Below are positions 25,735-36,498 of a DNA stretch of 64,000 bases, piece by piece (the first letter of the stretch is position 1; the number at the start of each line of letters is the position of its first letter). This DNA is from Rhyzopertha dominica (taxonomy: Eukaryota; Arthropoda; Insecta; Coleoptera; Bostrichidae). The notes below the pieces were generated by a model that saw only the letters and a list, made by a program, of their open reading frames with translations, was not told the DNA's origin and searched no databases. The DNA lies in assembly GCA_025024175.1 (NCBI GenBank), contig QCXZ01000137.1, forward strand, positions 12,462,001-12,526,000, given 5' to 3'. The position numbers and the translations under genes were made by a program.

Positions 25735-26385
25735 TTAGGCTTGCCGGTTCAGTCTCACTTAGTTTATCTAAATTGTTTTCGTCGCATGGGATAAACGTTG
25801 GATTTTCTATGGTGGACAGTGTATTTCACGTTTTGTTCCCAATGCAAACAAAATTCCAGTTTTGAATCATTCGGGAGTATATAGTATTTCTGGTAACGAT
25901 TGTAATCCTTTTATTATTGGTCAAAGGGGAAGATCATTTTTAATTAGGGGCGTTCAACATCTGAAACAATATTTGAAATACAAAAATACTGATACTCTTA
26001 CTATAAACTCTTTGTTAGCAAATGATTTATTGTCATATAAGCACAATGCCACTAAATATAATTTAAGTTGTTTACATTTTGGTAACAAATCCGCAAAATT
26101 AATTATATAGATATAGATAACGGTAATTTTACAATCTTGAATGATTTTGTAATTTTAATTGTCCTATTTCATTCATATTTCATCATTGAATTCATGTTTG
26201 TGTTGCTGGCATACAGGCTGTTTATTATTTGAAGTCTAGATAGTTAGCTTTCAAATTATTTTTTTTTGTGATTTTCTTACTACCATGCACTGATGATGGC
26301 TACCTAATAGTAGCTGAAAACGCTTTGCCAATTGCACGTTTGTTAATAAAGTGGATAAAGTTGGACTTTGTGGGGTTTAATCTTT
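25735..26385 (+). mobile_element. Penelope-like element remnant: GIY-YIG endonuclease end and 3' region
   Basis: An open frame ending at 26110 reads VPNANKIPVLNHSGVYSIS, then NDCNPFIIGQRGRSFLIR and QHLKQYLKY. This matches the C-terminal GIY-YIG endonuclease of Penelope-like retroelements, where GIY is GVY here and YIG is IIG; the Arg of GRSF and the HL after it are also kept. The domain nicks target DNA during integration. No reverse transcriptase part is visible upstream, so the copy is 5' truncated. The stop codon is followed by about 180 bp of non-coding sequence and then a hammerhead-like hairpin (26290-26320). It lies antisense within an LSD1 intron. Confidence 0.75.
26290..26320 (+). 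ncRNA. Hammerhead-like core 3' of the Penelope remnant
   Basis: CTGATGA (26290-26296) is followed by one T, a six-pair stem (GGCTAC, loop CTAATA, GTAGCT) and GAAA (26316-26319). This is the hammerhead core order, but with one extra base between A9 and helix II. I found no convincing helix III or cleavage triplet nearby. Hammerheads are known from Penelope-like elements, which raises the prior. Confidence 0.45.
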
Positions 26386-27290
26386 AGAAAAGCTACATAA
26401 CCAAATATCTACTTCGACTAAATTGACCCGTTTACAGTATTTAAAAGCCAGGCTCTCATGGACAAAATCTAATGTAATGTGACTTGGTCAGTAGAAAATT
26501 AGTATAGTGTAATATTTAGTGATGAATCATATTCGGCGTATATGTTGGCGATTATTATAAGCGAGTGAATCGCACAACATACGAGGAACTCTAAAGGGAG
26601 TATCTAAAACGTGCTATAAAATTTCTGAAAGTTGTAACGGTTTAGGGTTGCATGATTAGGATTCTCTAAATTTATTTTGTGGTATCGTAAATGCTGCAAA
26701 ACATCAACAAATACGGAATTACATAACAGTCTACTACAAAGTATAATATGTAAAATATTGGTAACTTTCTTGTTTCAGAATGAAAAGTTATAGTTCTTGA
26801 TTGTGTTTCAACAGTTTTAAATATTATCTAAACAGCGCTGTATAACGTGACATTAAATTTGAGGAAAAGTACACAACGAATATTATAAAACTTGGAGCCA
26901 AAATAGAACAGATTTTCTCCTGAACAATTCAAAATATCAGATAAAGGCGAAGTTACTAAGTTTTTTTTAAATAAAAATATTAATTACCATGCAGAATGAG
27001 TACGTTCCTTGGTTAATTAAAGGTGGTGCAATAAGAATTTTATTCCTTGTTTTGCTGATTGAACTCAGTTGTTAGAGTCAGTACATTCGCATTTATTTTT
27101 GTTATAGTCTTCTAAAATCGTTATATTGTTGGATAGTGATTCTAATTTAATTTTGAATTTAATTTAATTTTTCTCGCTATATTACACTTTTTATTTCAAA
27201 TGTGACATAACGTGTCATTTTCATGCGTACCATTACAGAAATAGACATAAGTTTAAATTGCCATGATTTTCCAAATCCAATCATATATAA

Positions 27291-28160
27291 TATACAGAGT
27301 CCGCCATCTAAAACTCCCCAGGCTCGTACTTTCTTTATTTTTTTACGCAGAATCTTAAGTTATATGTCAAATTGTGGGTATTTTTAAACTCTTTAAAGAT
27401 AGCTTGGTGGGTGTTCAAAAAAAATTTTTGCAGATTATCATATTTTGTATTTAAAGTTAATTTTTGTAAACATTTTTTAATCTTACCTCGTATAATAAAT
27501 ATTGCTTCACAGTTGAATGCCGACTTTTGTCTTCTTCAATTTGTGTCATTACCATGTATGCGTAATTTTTACTCCTTCTTAGTGAAAAACAAGAAAAACT
27601 TGTCGCCGCCATGTTCTTTAAATAGGGTTGTTCAGAATTATTATTATTTTAGTAGCTTATTACTGTACATATTATGCCTACATACCCATCGCTGCACACA
27701 AAACCCCAAAATTTTGAGTAATTTTTAAATAAATCAAGTACAAAGTTCTTTCTAAAGAGAGAGAGGCTAGGAAATGAAACCCTGTGACGAGGCTAGTACG
27801 CGATGTAGCAAACCAAACTAGCCTCATCGCAGAGTGTCGCTTTCTAGCCTCTCTCTCTTTAGAACGAACTTTGTACTTGATTTATTTAAAAATTACTCAA
27901 AATTTTGGGGTTTTGTGTGCAGCGATGGGTGTGTAGGCATAATTTGAACCATAATAAGCTACTAAACTAACACTTAAAAAACTAAAACTAAAAACTATTT
28001 GCAAAATATCACAATCTGCAAAAAAAAAATTTTGGACCCTCACTATGGTATTTTTAAAGAGTTCAAAAAGACCTACAATTTGACATATAACTTAAGGTTG
28101 TACCTAAAAAGACAAAGAAAATACGAGCCTGGGGAGTTTTAGGTGGCGTACCCTGTATAT
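27291..28160. repeat. Large foldback element in an LSD1 intron
   Basis: The two ends are inverse copies: the left starts TATACAGAGTCCGCCATCTA and the right ends with the inverse of TATACAGGGTACGCCACCTA. Similarity continues inward on both arms, through the ACTCAAAATTTTGGGG and CTAGCCTCTCTCTCTTTA phrases. The left arm is about 500 bp and the right about 340 bp, so one has lost or gained sequence, and the loop is short (about 27796-27820). No coding sequence is present. The ACAGGGT end resembles termini of Tc1/mariner-like elements. In LSD1 pre-mRNA it would form a long hairpin about 145 nt beyond the donor of the middle exon. Confidence 0.85.
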
Positions 28161-28303
28161 CAGAAAATCAATAAAAGAAGTGTACACCAAACGCAACCAG
28201 AAATACCTTGTAATTATTGGTAGATATATCAATAACTCCTCTATGCAGCCATTTCTCTGTATTTAAAGTATAATAACACACACGTTTGAAATAGTTAACC
28301 TAC

Positions 28304-28649
28304 CTTCCAACAATAACGTCATCGGTAACGTTCTCCATTATAGCAGCTGCCTCACCAGCGACAAGTGCGAGTAATACTGGAGCTTTGTACAGATTCCAGA
28401 ATAGGAAAAGCTCTCCTCTGCTAGCTGTGGTGCTGCCGACATGACCGAATAAGTTGGCTTGCGGGTTCCAGAAAATTCTCTCGAAGCAAAGCACAACTTT
28501 ATTCAAATTTCCAAATCCTAAGCGCTGTATGGCGGAAGTTTTCCAATCCGGAAGCGGCGGTGAAAACTGCACCGTGTTCAGTTGTCCGCTGTGCGGTGCT
28601 GCGCTCAACTTCAGTACTCCCAAAGGCAGAGTACAGAGGACGACGTCGG
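28304..28649 (-). CDS. KDM1A: LSD1/KDM1A internal exon (catalytic core with flavin-site lysine)
   Basis: This 346 bp exon encodes about 115 residues of the LSD1 amine-oxidase domain. On the minus strand it starts after a polypyrimidine acceptor (cttttttcag) and ends in GGA-AG before gtaggt. It contains [14 protein letters not shown], then [19 protein letters not shown], then [20 protein letters not shown] and [18 protein letters not shown]. The lysine of NLNKVVL matches the residue that positions the water next to the flavin N5 (K661 in human LSD1), so the catalytic site is kept. Compared with human LSD1 there is a small insertion after GVLKLSAA. There are no stops or frameshifts. It joins the exon at 24368 through a split Arg codon. 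A large foldback ends only about 145 bp beyond its donor. Confidence 0.97.
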
Positions 28650-30139
28650 CTGAAAAAAGCAAAGAAACAATTTTAAATTTCTTGCACGGGAGGTCGTTCA
28701 TCGACTTTATAATCGCCAGATGAATTAAACAGCCCGTGTAAGACGACATCTCGAATGCGATTAGACATACTGAATAATCCATTCGAACATCTGAGAGCGT
28801 GTTCTACATAAATAATTAATGTGGTACATCTCTAGTTATACTATAATTAGTTTTGCGGTCCAGTGCTCGGATTATTAGTGGATCCATATCTTTGATGACA
28901 CTGATTACACTTCAAAGCAATGCAAACCAACCTTTGGGACGTAAGCAATTTGCAAGTTTGGAGAATCACTTAATGCGGCTGTAGAATGATGAATTGCATT
29001 AGATGAGTTAGTAGATCGTCGAAGCGGGTATATAGGAACTGCAAACAGATATAAAATTCTTCTTTTCTGGTTGGAAATGATACAAACAAAAATTTACAAC
29101 TGTTAAAACGAAGCTCATAATGAGATTTGACAGTCCACATTTTGAAATTATATATCCATTACATATTTATATTAACTCTGCAAACTATAAACTATTTGTC
29201 GATATTCTATACCTATTTGCTTCATTTTACCTTTATCACAATGTAATGTATTGTTGTACACCGCTTTGTAAAAGTTTACTAGCTTCTCTAATTCACTAAA
29301 TGTTTAATTTTTTATGTTTTGGGTTTCATTTTCATATTCTGCATTCAGGAAGACACTAAGCAAAATGGAGGAATCGTCTATTGTTTAGCAGTCTGTTTAT
29401 TAATAAGTAGATACAGCACTGTCTTTCATACAGTTGTGACTTTAAGGGTTCCTCCNAACTACAATAACTGACCCTATTAATAATGATACCGATTTTTCTC
29501 TTTGAGTGTTTTAGACAGTTGAGTGTTACACTTCATAAAATCAAAAGTCGAACTATTTACACTATCTGGCGACTAGATATCCAGAAAAAAGGTAATCATT
29601 TTCAGATATACTTGCTTGTTTAAAAACCAACCATCTGGGTAATGGTACTTTACTCAACTGCGTCCCAAAACTTGCGTCAAAGAAGGAAAGGAAAGGAATT
29701 AAATATTATTTTACACAAAAACAATGTTTTTGTCGGTTTGGAGAAAAATACAGAAGTTAACGTAGAAAAATCTGATGCTTACAGTATTTTTAATAAAAAA
29801 CAGACTCGTGGCGACGTTCTGGTTCTTAATAGTCTGCTTCCTTTTTTTATTTGTCAGTCTTGATATTGATAGTATTCAGTAATGTTGCCCAAAATAAAAG
29901 TTAAATTAGGTATACTGAAATATAAACACCTTTATTTTATGGAAATAAGCGAAAATTTTAATAATAAACTCAGTGGTGAAAGCCGCACTGCGATATCTAC
30001 TACATTATATGTGGAATACTGAGCCATTTAAAAAAAATTGAATCTTAAAAACTTTGAATTTGTGTAAGAACATACCCAAAGGACCTTATTGTGTAGATTT
30101 CTATACAGTTTTCAAAATTAGTCACGTTAAAAAGTTATC

Positions 30140-30178
30140 GGCCCGAACATATTTTGTTAATACCACACCCTGTATCTC
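30140..30178. repeat. Transposon terminus of the ACAGGGTGTGG type
   Basis: The sequence ends ACCACACCCTGTAT, so on the minus strand an ACAGGGTGT terminus points left. Similar termini occur near 4393-4402, 23003-23013 and at the ends of the 27.3-28.2 kb foldback. No matching opposite end was found. Confidence 0.4.
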
Positions 30179-30520
30179 TTACCTACTTATCTTCGCTTTA
30201 CTTTAGTTTATTTTGAAATACAAAGTTTTTTGTTTTTGTCTGCGAATCTAGAAGTGCACATGTTAAGGGTTCGCAAGCGACATTTATTGCAGTTATGAAA
30301 TGGTTTAAGATGAAATTGAATTTTCAAATTAATTTGCAATGCAGTTGGAAAATTATGAAAAATGAGATACGATAGTGTATGGCAGTAGCGATAACTTATA
30401 CATCCAGAATGGCGCCAACCTTTCCCACGATGGCGACATAATTAACAGTGGTTAGTTTTAAAATCAGAGTCCCAAAACGTGTGAATCGAATAGGGATAAG
30501 GAGTTATAAGAAATAGTTGT

Positions 30521-30800
30521 TTGAGGAAGTTGTCTTTAGGAGAGTATTTTTTCAGCAAGACGAAACACCTTCTCGCGATTATACATTTTCTGGCGGCTCA
30601 TTTTGGCAATAATTGGATAACTAATGGGGGTCCTAATCAGTACCCAGCAGGGTCTCCAGATTTAGCAGCCATGGATTTTTACCTGCTGGGGAAATTGCAA
30701 GATCTCATTTTCAAATGGCCGACGAAGAGGTAGAAAAAGTAGCGGTAATGCAAGCTCTTGCAACTCGGAAAGAAGTCCTTGCATAGATGAAGCTGGTTGA
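30521..30800 (+). mobile_element. DDE transposase C-terminal fragment
   Basis: The frame reads FLAAHFGNNWITNGGPNQYP-AGSPDLAAMDFYLLGKLQD, matching the FGDRWIGRRGP-EWPARSPDLTPLDFFLWG landmark of an insect DDE transposase family in the Tc1/mariner superfamily. The following region in another frame, up to about 30800, is compatible with the family tail. The rest of the gene is missing. It lies on the plus strand within an LSD1 intron. Confidence 0.65.
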
Positions 30801-32559
30801 CATTTTTAACATTTGTAAAGACGTTTCTTGCATAGTTTTCTGTTGTTAGAATAAGCTAGTTATTGTTGCTTGTCTTATTCTCTAAATAATTTAAATTGAT
30901 AGATATTTTTAGGATTTCATAGCAAACATAATAGTGGTCTAATTACTGATGTAGGTATATAACTTTATTGTGATTTGTTATTGGCAGTATGAATGACGGC
31001 TGTGCTTACGCAGTCTATGTACCACTTATTCAAAATGTGCGCTTTAAATTCGCAGGTAAAAACATAAAAAGCTTTTTATTTCAAAGAAAACTTAAATAAA
31101 GCACAAGCTTGCTATAATTTTTTTAACGCAATTTAAAGTTAAATCTCTCGAAAGAGCTTCGTATATTTAAGATTAAGAAAGCAGAATAAAAGAGCTTCAA
31201 GTGCGAACAAACTATCTTAATATATAGTAGTTTGAAACGAGCCACGTTGATAAAGCTTATGACAGCATTCGCCGTAAACGCTTATGATTCAGACACTTCT
31301 TTAGTCTCATCGTAAAAAAACTTTGGGACTAATTTGGAGATGTCAAACATCAACTGTTATCCTATAAAATTCAACCCATCTTGGCTGCTATCGTTTTATA
31401 GCTAGTATCCTTGGCCACCTTAGAATGATAAGATCCTGCGCCATAATCGCTAAGCTAATTGCCCATGAGTTATGGGTTTTGAGAAGATTTCGTGGNATCG
31501 AGCTAATNCAAGCCATTTAGTTTTCAGATGGTCCAAGTTCCAATTTGAGCTTGCGAAACGAAACGATTTGCACATTCCACGTCGAGTAATTAATACATCA
31601 GTCATGCGGAATGATAGCCTTAGCAACCCGGTTGAGTGTTGATCATAAAGTATACTACGTCTAGAATTCGGTCAGCACAACTGTTAATCCGGCTAGTTGA
31701 CAAAGTTATCAACCACGGTCATTTGCTGGATAGGTACAAGTCCCCATCTTTAAAAAATCTTTGTCTGTAATAGTTTCTGAGATTCAAGCGCCCACTGAAA
31801 GCCAATCTAGTTATCACAGTCTTTAGCTAACACAAACTTTGTGGAGTCCGGAGTGGCTTCAGTAATACTAGCTTAGGTTAAGTTAATTATGTTAATAAAC
31901 GACCTAACAATCCACGCAAAAAAGTGCTTTTGGAATGTGACATTCCCCCAAAGCAGTTTTTCGAAAATCTCTCAGACACCGACATCAATTTTGTCCATTA
32001 GGTAAAAAAAACCTTTAGAAGCGTCCAATAACCGAACAAATATCACTGCTTCGTAACAGCGCTGTCCGGTGGTCAAGAACATTCCCTAGATTCACAAGTT
32101 GTGCTTTGATGGTATAAAAAGTTTGGTTATGAAGCCTGAAAAGCATCCCTGCTCAAAATCCACGAAGGCAGATGGTATCAATATAAAAAGTTTGATGTTT
32201 TAGCGTTAATGCGCCTCGGTATCCATCGTTTGAAATATATTTGGTTCGCTATTTGCAAATTCAAAGAAATCAAAGGTAAAGGTGAATAAGTATTCTACTC
32301 CTATACAAGTCTGAAGCACCGACCTCAAGTGGCATAACTGCTAACGCACGCAAGGCGAAAAAGTTATTCACTGATTAACATTCTCGTTGTTGCTAAAAAT
32401 AAATTCAATAATTTCAGGTTATTATTTTCTTTGCAGGCACGAAGAGGACACATCTTAAGGTTATTATACCAGGACCCTTTTTGTCAAAAAACTTGAAATG
32501 TTGATGCAGCAATTCGTTCGCTGAAATAAACAAACCAATAAATTTCATGGACAGTAACA

Positions 32560-33190
32560 GCCAAAAACATTATTACCGAGTATTCCCGTATTCGCAATTG
32601 CCAAAACGAAAAACTGGCATCCCCGTCAGCGGAAAACCGGTCCTGCGAGGGCCCCTCCGGAGAATGCTAAACGGCGCGTCAACGGAGCCGTGATAACTGC
32701 CACAAACCTCATTCGTTCCACAACGGGCGAGGACGTAATTGGGCGCAATTGCAAGATATCNTATCTGCATGTGATAACGTCGGCCAATGGCGGCCGGTGA
32801 TACGGTCAACACCTACCGTGAAAGGCCCATTGCTACCGGTAATCTGTCAGGTAGCATCGGGGCACTCGTTTACCACTTCCGGTCGGTGCGGTGTGGTTTA
32901 CAAGGCGTGTCCGTTTTTAATTACTCCGCTGGAAGGAACTTGTTAGCATTCCTTCTTTTTTGTTGGGCAGAAAAATAATTGGGAACGGTGAAATAAATTA
33001 AAGGTATGATAATGCAACTAGAAAATTTATGCCCGGGGAGTGTCCGCTGCCGCGTTTTGAAGATGAGCCGACAGACATGTAGGATGTGCTTCGTGAATGA
33101 TGGGTTTAGAATTGTTTTGTGTTCCCAAATACGAGATTAACGCGCGAGCTTCATTTCATTTAACGTACAGACCTCTAAAGGTACAGAGAT
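32560..33190. other. GC-richer island in an LSD1 intron
   Basis: CG-rich sequence (CGGGCGAGGACG, GGCGGCCGG, one N) with shadow frames on both strands. It is a candidate intronic regulatory element. Confidence 0.4.
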
Positions 33191-34373
33191 ATACGGAAGT
33201 GTTGAAAACTTGGATACATCATCATCAACATCATTCAGACAAATTGAAGGGTACAGGAAAACAAAAGGCTTAGTCACGTGATTCTCACATAGAGCGATTT
33301 TAAAAACCCGATTTAGTCATATCAATGTAGTATTTAAATACTCAGTGGGCAGGCTCACCTATTTAGGAAGCATTGCGGGGAAAAGTATATTTAATTTTGG
33401 CCTCTAGCGAAACAATGAAAAAGAACAGTTACACTGCAAAATAGAATAGAACAGACTAGAGATGGGCAGTGTTTACGCAATTTGAAACAAAAATAGCAGT
33501 TTTGGGGCTTGGTTCAAGCGGTCGACTGCAAAAACACATCCAAACGTTCTCACTAGCGCCTGTAGAGGGTGTGCCATTTTCGTCATAATTGCAGGTATCT
33601 CGGTAACTATTAATGCTAGAGGGTTGCGGTTTCAACATCACTGTATTACTTTTTTGTTGTGAGTTGAGCTGCACCATCGCCATCTTTATATCGCCTTTTG
33701 TTTTAAAGCTATAGCCAACTTTTGAATACTCTATACAAGTTCTGCGTGATTATCTGCAAAAAAGTTAGCATGCAATACTTAAAAAAATTCAGACAAATAT
33801 CGCATTTTTAAGTGGCGCCTAAAATATTTAATTCTTATGCAGCTCAGAGATGGCGCATTTGATAACGGCGATTTGTGGTGTAGATTGTGGCTTAATTCTG
33901 TTTTATGGAGTACGATTCGGCTCTTGTTGTTCTCCAACCGACTACAGCCGAATGCATCTGAGTGATGTGCAACGCTAACGATTACACAGTGATTAGAAAC
34001 AGATTTCATTAACGCTGTGCGGATTGCTCAAAGACACCAGATTACATAATGATTTACATACTGATTACATAATAGATTTCATAAGATTACATCGTCCTTG
34101 TTCCAGGATTACACTAAGTGGTTACCCCCTCGACTGAAAGAATCCTTTTTGAATGTTGTTAGGTATCGTTCAAGCTACAGTCAGTAAATAGCATACAGTA
34201 CCTCAACGTCCGCCATTTTTGGAGTAAGACTTTTGGCGGGAACATTTAAATTTCCCAGTGTTTGTTTTTCTCTACCTTCATCAGCAATGGCTTTTCATTA
34301 TTGATTTTGGTCTTATTCTAATTCCAATCTATGTAAAATTAACATTGCAAAATTTGAATGTTCTTAAGAATTT

Positions 34374-34660
34374 AGGATGGCAATGCCATCTGTCAGCATT
34401 ACACTGACATGATGAAAAAGCCACCTAGCTGCCTTAACGGGTACTACTTCCTAAAGGAAGTGACCTGTAGCCTGAAAAATTGGCATGCAACTGCATACTT
34501 CAATTTGACAGCAGGCCCCCACGGCACTTTTTGCAGTTGCATGCCAATTTGTCAGGCTACAGGTCACTTCCTTTAGGAAGTAGTACCCGTTAAGGCAGCT
34601 AGGTGGCTTTGTCATCATGTCAGTGTAATGCTGACAGATGGCATTGCCATCCTAAATTCT
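34374..34660. repeat. Foldback (inverted repeat) associated with the hammerhead repeat
   Basis: Two arms of roughly 110-120 bp face each other around a spacer of about 50 bp. The left arm includes GCAATGCCATCTGTCAGC, and the right arm ends with its inverse; both carry CACTTCCTTTAGGAAGT-type sequence and the phrase CCACCTAGCTGCC. Related foldbacks lie beside the ribozyme copies at 24.6 and 44.2 kb, so foldback and ribozyme travel together. Confidence 0.9.
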
Positions 34661-34685
34661 TACTTATATCATACCATTGCTTTGG

Positions 34686-34693
34686 TATATAAG
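34686..34693 (+). promoter_or_regulatory. TATA-like box upstream of the ribozyme
   Basis: TATATAAG lies about 50 bp before the hammerhead core and sits in the phrase TTTGGTATATAAGCAAAACC, which is kept with small changes in all four copies of the repeat. Conservation suggests an element promoter, but this is inference only. Confidence 0.35.
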
Positions 34694-34703
34694 CAAAACC
34701 AGT

Positions 34704-34810
34704 TCTATGCCGTGCTGTCTACACTAGACCTAAACTGCACTGATGAGCTGTAATGACAGCGAAATAGATCTATCTGCAGTTGGTTGAGGTGTAGACAGCA
34801 CAGCATAGAC
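34704..34810 (+). ncRNA. Hammerhead self-cleaving ribozyme, intact core (copy 3)
   Basis: The core CTGATGAG lies at 34740-34747, followed by helix II (GCTGT, loop AATG, ACAGC) and GAAA at 34761-34764. After GAAA comes a two-pair helix III (TA, loop GATC, TA) and the cleavage triplet ATC, so cleavage is expected after C34774. Helix I pairs AACTGCA (34733-34739) with TGCAGTT (34775-34781), seven perfect pairs. Beyond an internal loop, helix I is extended by about 20 pairs between 34704-34724 and 34789-34809, with one mismatch. Every conserved catalytic position of the hammerhead is present (C3, G5, A6, G8, A9, G12, A13, A14, U16.1, C17). The very short helix III resembles the minimal hammerheads described in Penelope-like elements and metazoan retrozymes. 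No protein is encoded. Confidence 0.88.
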
Positions 34811-36498
34811 ATGCATTTGAATGTTCTTGCCAAAACTTTTACTCCAAATATGGCGGACGTTGTGGCACTCTATTCCTTTTAGTGACTGTAATTCAAGCTA
34901 TAGTAACTTGTTTTGTATTAGCTCCAGCTGCTCTCCAGCAAGCCTCCATGGCATATTGTTATGCTAAGCACGGTTATGTTTTTTGGTGCAAATCCATCGT
35001 GTTTCAAGCTAAGGAACAATGAACTCAATTATTCGTTATTTCATAAATTAATGAAGATTTTTCACCAACCATCAACCTCTAAGTTATCGGTAAACATTTT
35101 GAACTCTATTTATATGGTGCCTCATTTAATCTTACTGATTCTTCACATTTTAAGCCGAATACACCATTTGTGCGCTAACTTGGCCTGTTCTAACGCTGTA
35201 GGATAAATTTTCAAGTTATTTACATTCCTGACCTAGTAGTTTGTTTTGTTTATGAATATAGCATGTGGAAGAGCGGGTTGAATAATACAGGTTGCGCGTT
35301 ACCACAAATTTCCGCAACCTTACTTGTCTTTCAGTTAGTATAGATTACTAATATAAACGGAAATCCATGATGTCAGTGCTGTAGCAAATAATCTGCATGA
35401 CAATTTATCCAACTAACTGAAGAATTCTACCTACAAAACATACAGCTCGTGTTTCTATTTATAGTAGGTTGAGAACCGCCACAATATACACTTGAGCAGT
35501 CAGACTTCTTAGATGATAATTAAGTACCTAAGAAGGTGGAATAACAAGAGTTCCAGTTGGATGAATGCCCACTTAAAACTACCACTACACGAATTTTTCT
35601 TTGGGCTCATATGAAGTCAGTAATTTACAAACAGTAACCTGCCATAATTATTGATGAACTGGTTCTGCGGATAATCAGGGAATTTCGGAATATTTGAGAG
35701 AGGGTGTCAGGAATTAAAAAAAAACTGAATCTCAGATAAGATGCCATATGGGGCAAGATGACAATTATAACGAAGGATGCAACATAATGTAGGCTAGATG
35801 TGTATGTCATATAAGCACGTGAGTTTTGATGCTTGGCAGAAAATGCCAGATCACCACATTTTCTCTTACATGTGGAACGATATTAAACTGCATCATATCC
35901 AAACGTTTATTCAATAAAAACAGACACCTCTGCAAAAACTTCTCGCTGGCGTAATATTATTTATCTAACGATTCTAATATATTACTTAAAATCTTGGAGT
36001 TAGATGCAAATTTATGTTGAGGTATAATGAAATTGTATAAAATTTGCATACTATCTATTGATGAGTTAGAATTTATTTATATAAGTTAATGCAGAGAAGA
36101 CAAACATTCTTGAAATACTTACAGATTTTTTTCTAGTTATTATATGATATGATTATTAAGAATTGCAATTTAATCCCAACGCTGAAACCATATATTTTGT
36201 ATATACACATGACAAGAAATTGGATTGCTCTTTCTCTAAACCCGGTTTATAAATTGATAATTATAAACTAAATACATGCCTACAGAAGTGTCTAGAGTTT
36301 GGTAAAAATTTCAGTATTTGTATCTAATTTACTGCAAACTTTATGATAGAAAGGACTTTCGATTTGTCACGTGAAAAGAACAACGAATCAACATAAATTT
36401 TTAAGCAATGAAACAGCAAATATTTAACGTCATTTATGTGCTGTACGTCACGAACACCTATAACTCTACGTACAACTGAAGAAGAGTGCCTTGCTTAC

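Larger units (their letters stand above)
24369..28303 (-). other. LSD1 intron filled with mobile-element debris
   Basis: This 3.9 kb interval separates two phase-compatible LSD1 exons. It holds a hammerhead-bearing repeat (24.46-24.76 kb), a gypsy remnant, a Penelope-like remnant and a large foldback. The gypsy, Penelope and hammerhead copies all read on the plus strand, antisense to LSD1. Confidence 0.85.
34176..34890 (+). mobile_element. Non-autonomous element with 76 bp TIRs, internal foldback and hammerhead ribozyme
   Basis: The ends at 34176-34251 and 34815-34890 are inverted copies of each other, with several mismatches; both begin TACAGTCA and both contain CGTCCGCCAT. The 8 bases just outside are GTTCAAGC on the left and ATTCAAGC on the right, an 8 bp target duplication with one mismatch. 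This size suits hAT- or P-like insertion, but no transposase is present and the TIR is not one I recognise. Inside are about 120 bp of unique AT-rich sequence, a near-perfect foldback (34374-34660) and a hammerhead ribozyme (34704-34810). A TATATAAG box precedes the ribozyme. Only this copy of the ribozyme repeat shows the outer TIRs. Confidence 0.8.
28650..36498 (-). other. LSD1 intron, 7.8 kb
   Basis: The interval lies between two phase-compatible LSD1 exons. It holds a transposon terminus near 30.18 kb, a transposase fragment (30.5-30.8 kb), a GC-richer island (32.5-33.2 kb) and the intact hammerhead element (34.18-34.89 kb). The stretches 28.8-30.0, 30.9-32.5, 33.2-34.1 and 34.9-36.4 kb are AT-rich with no feature I can support. 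Confidence 0.8.
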
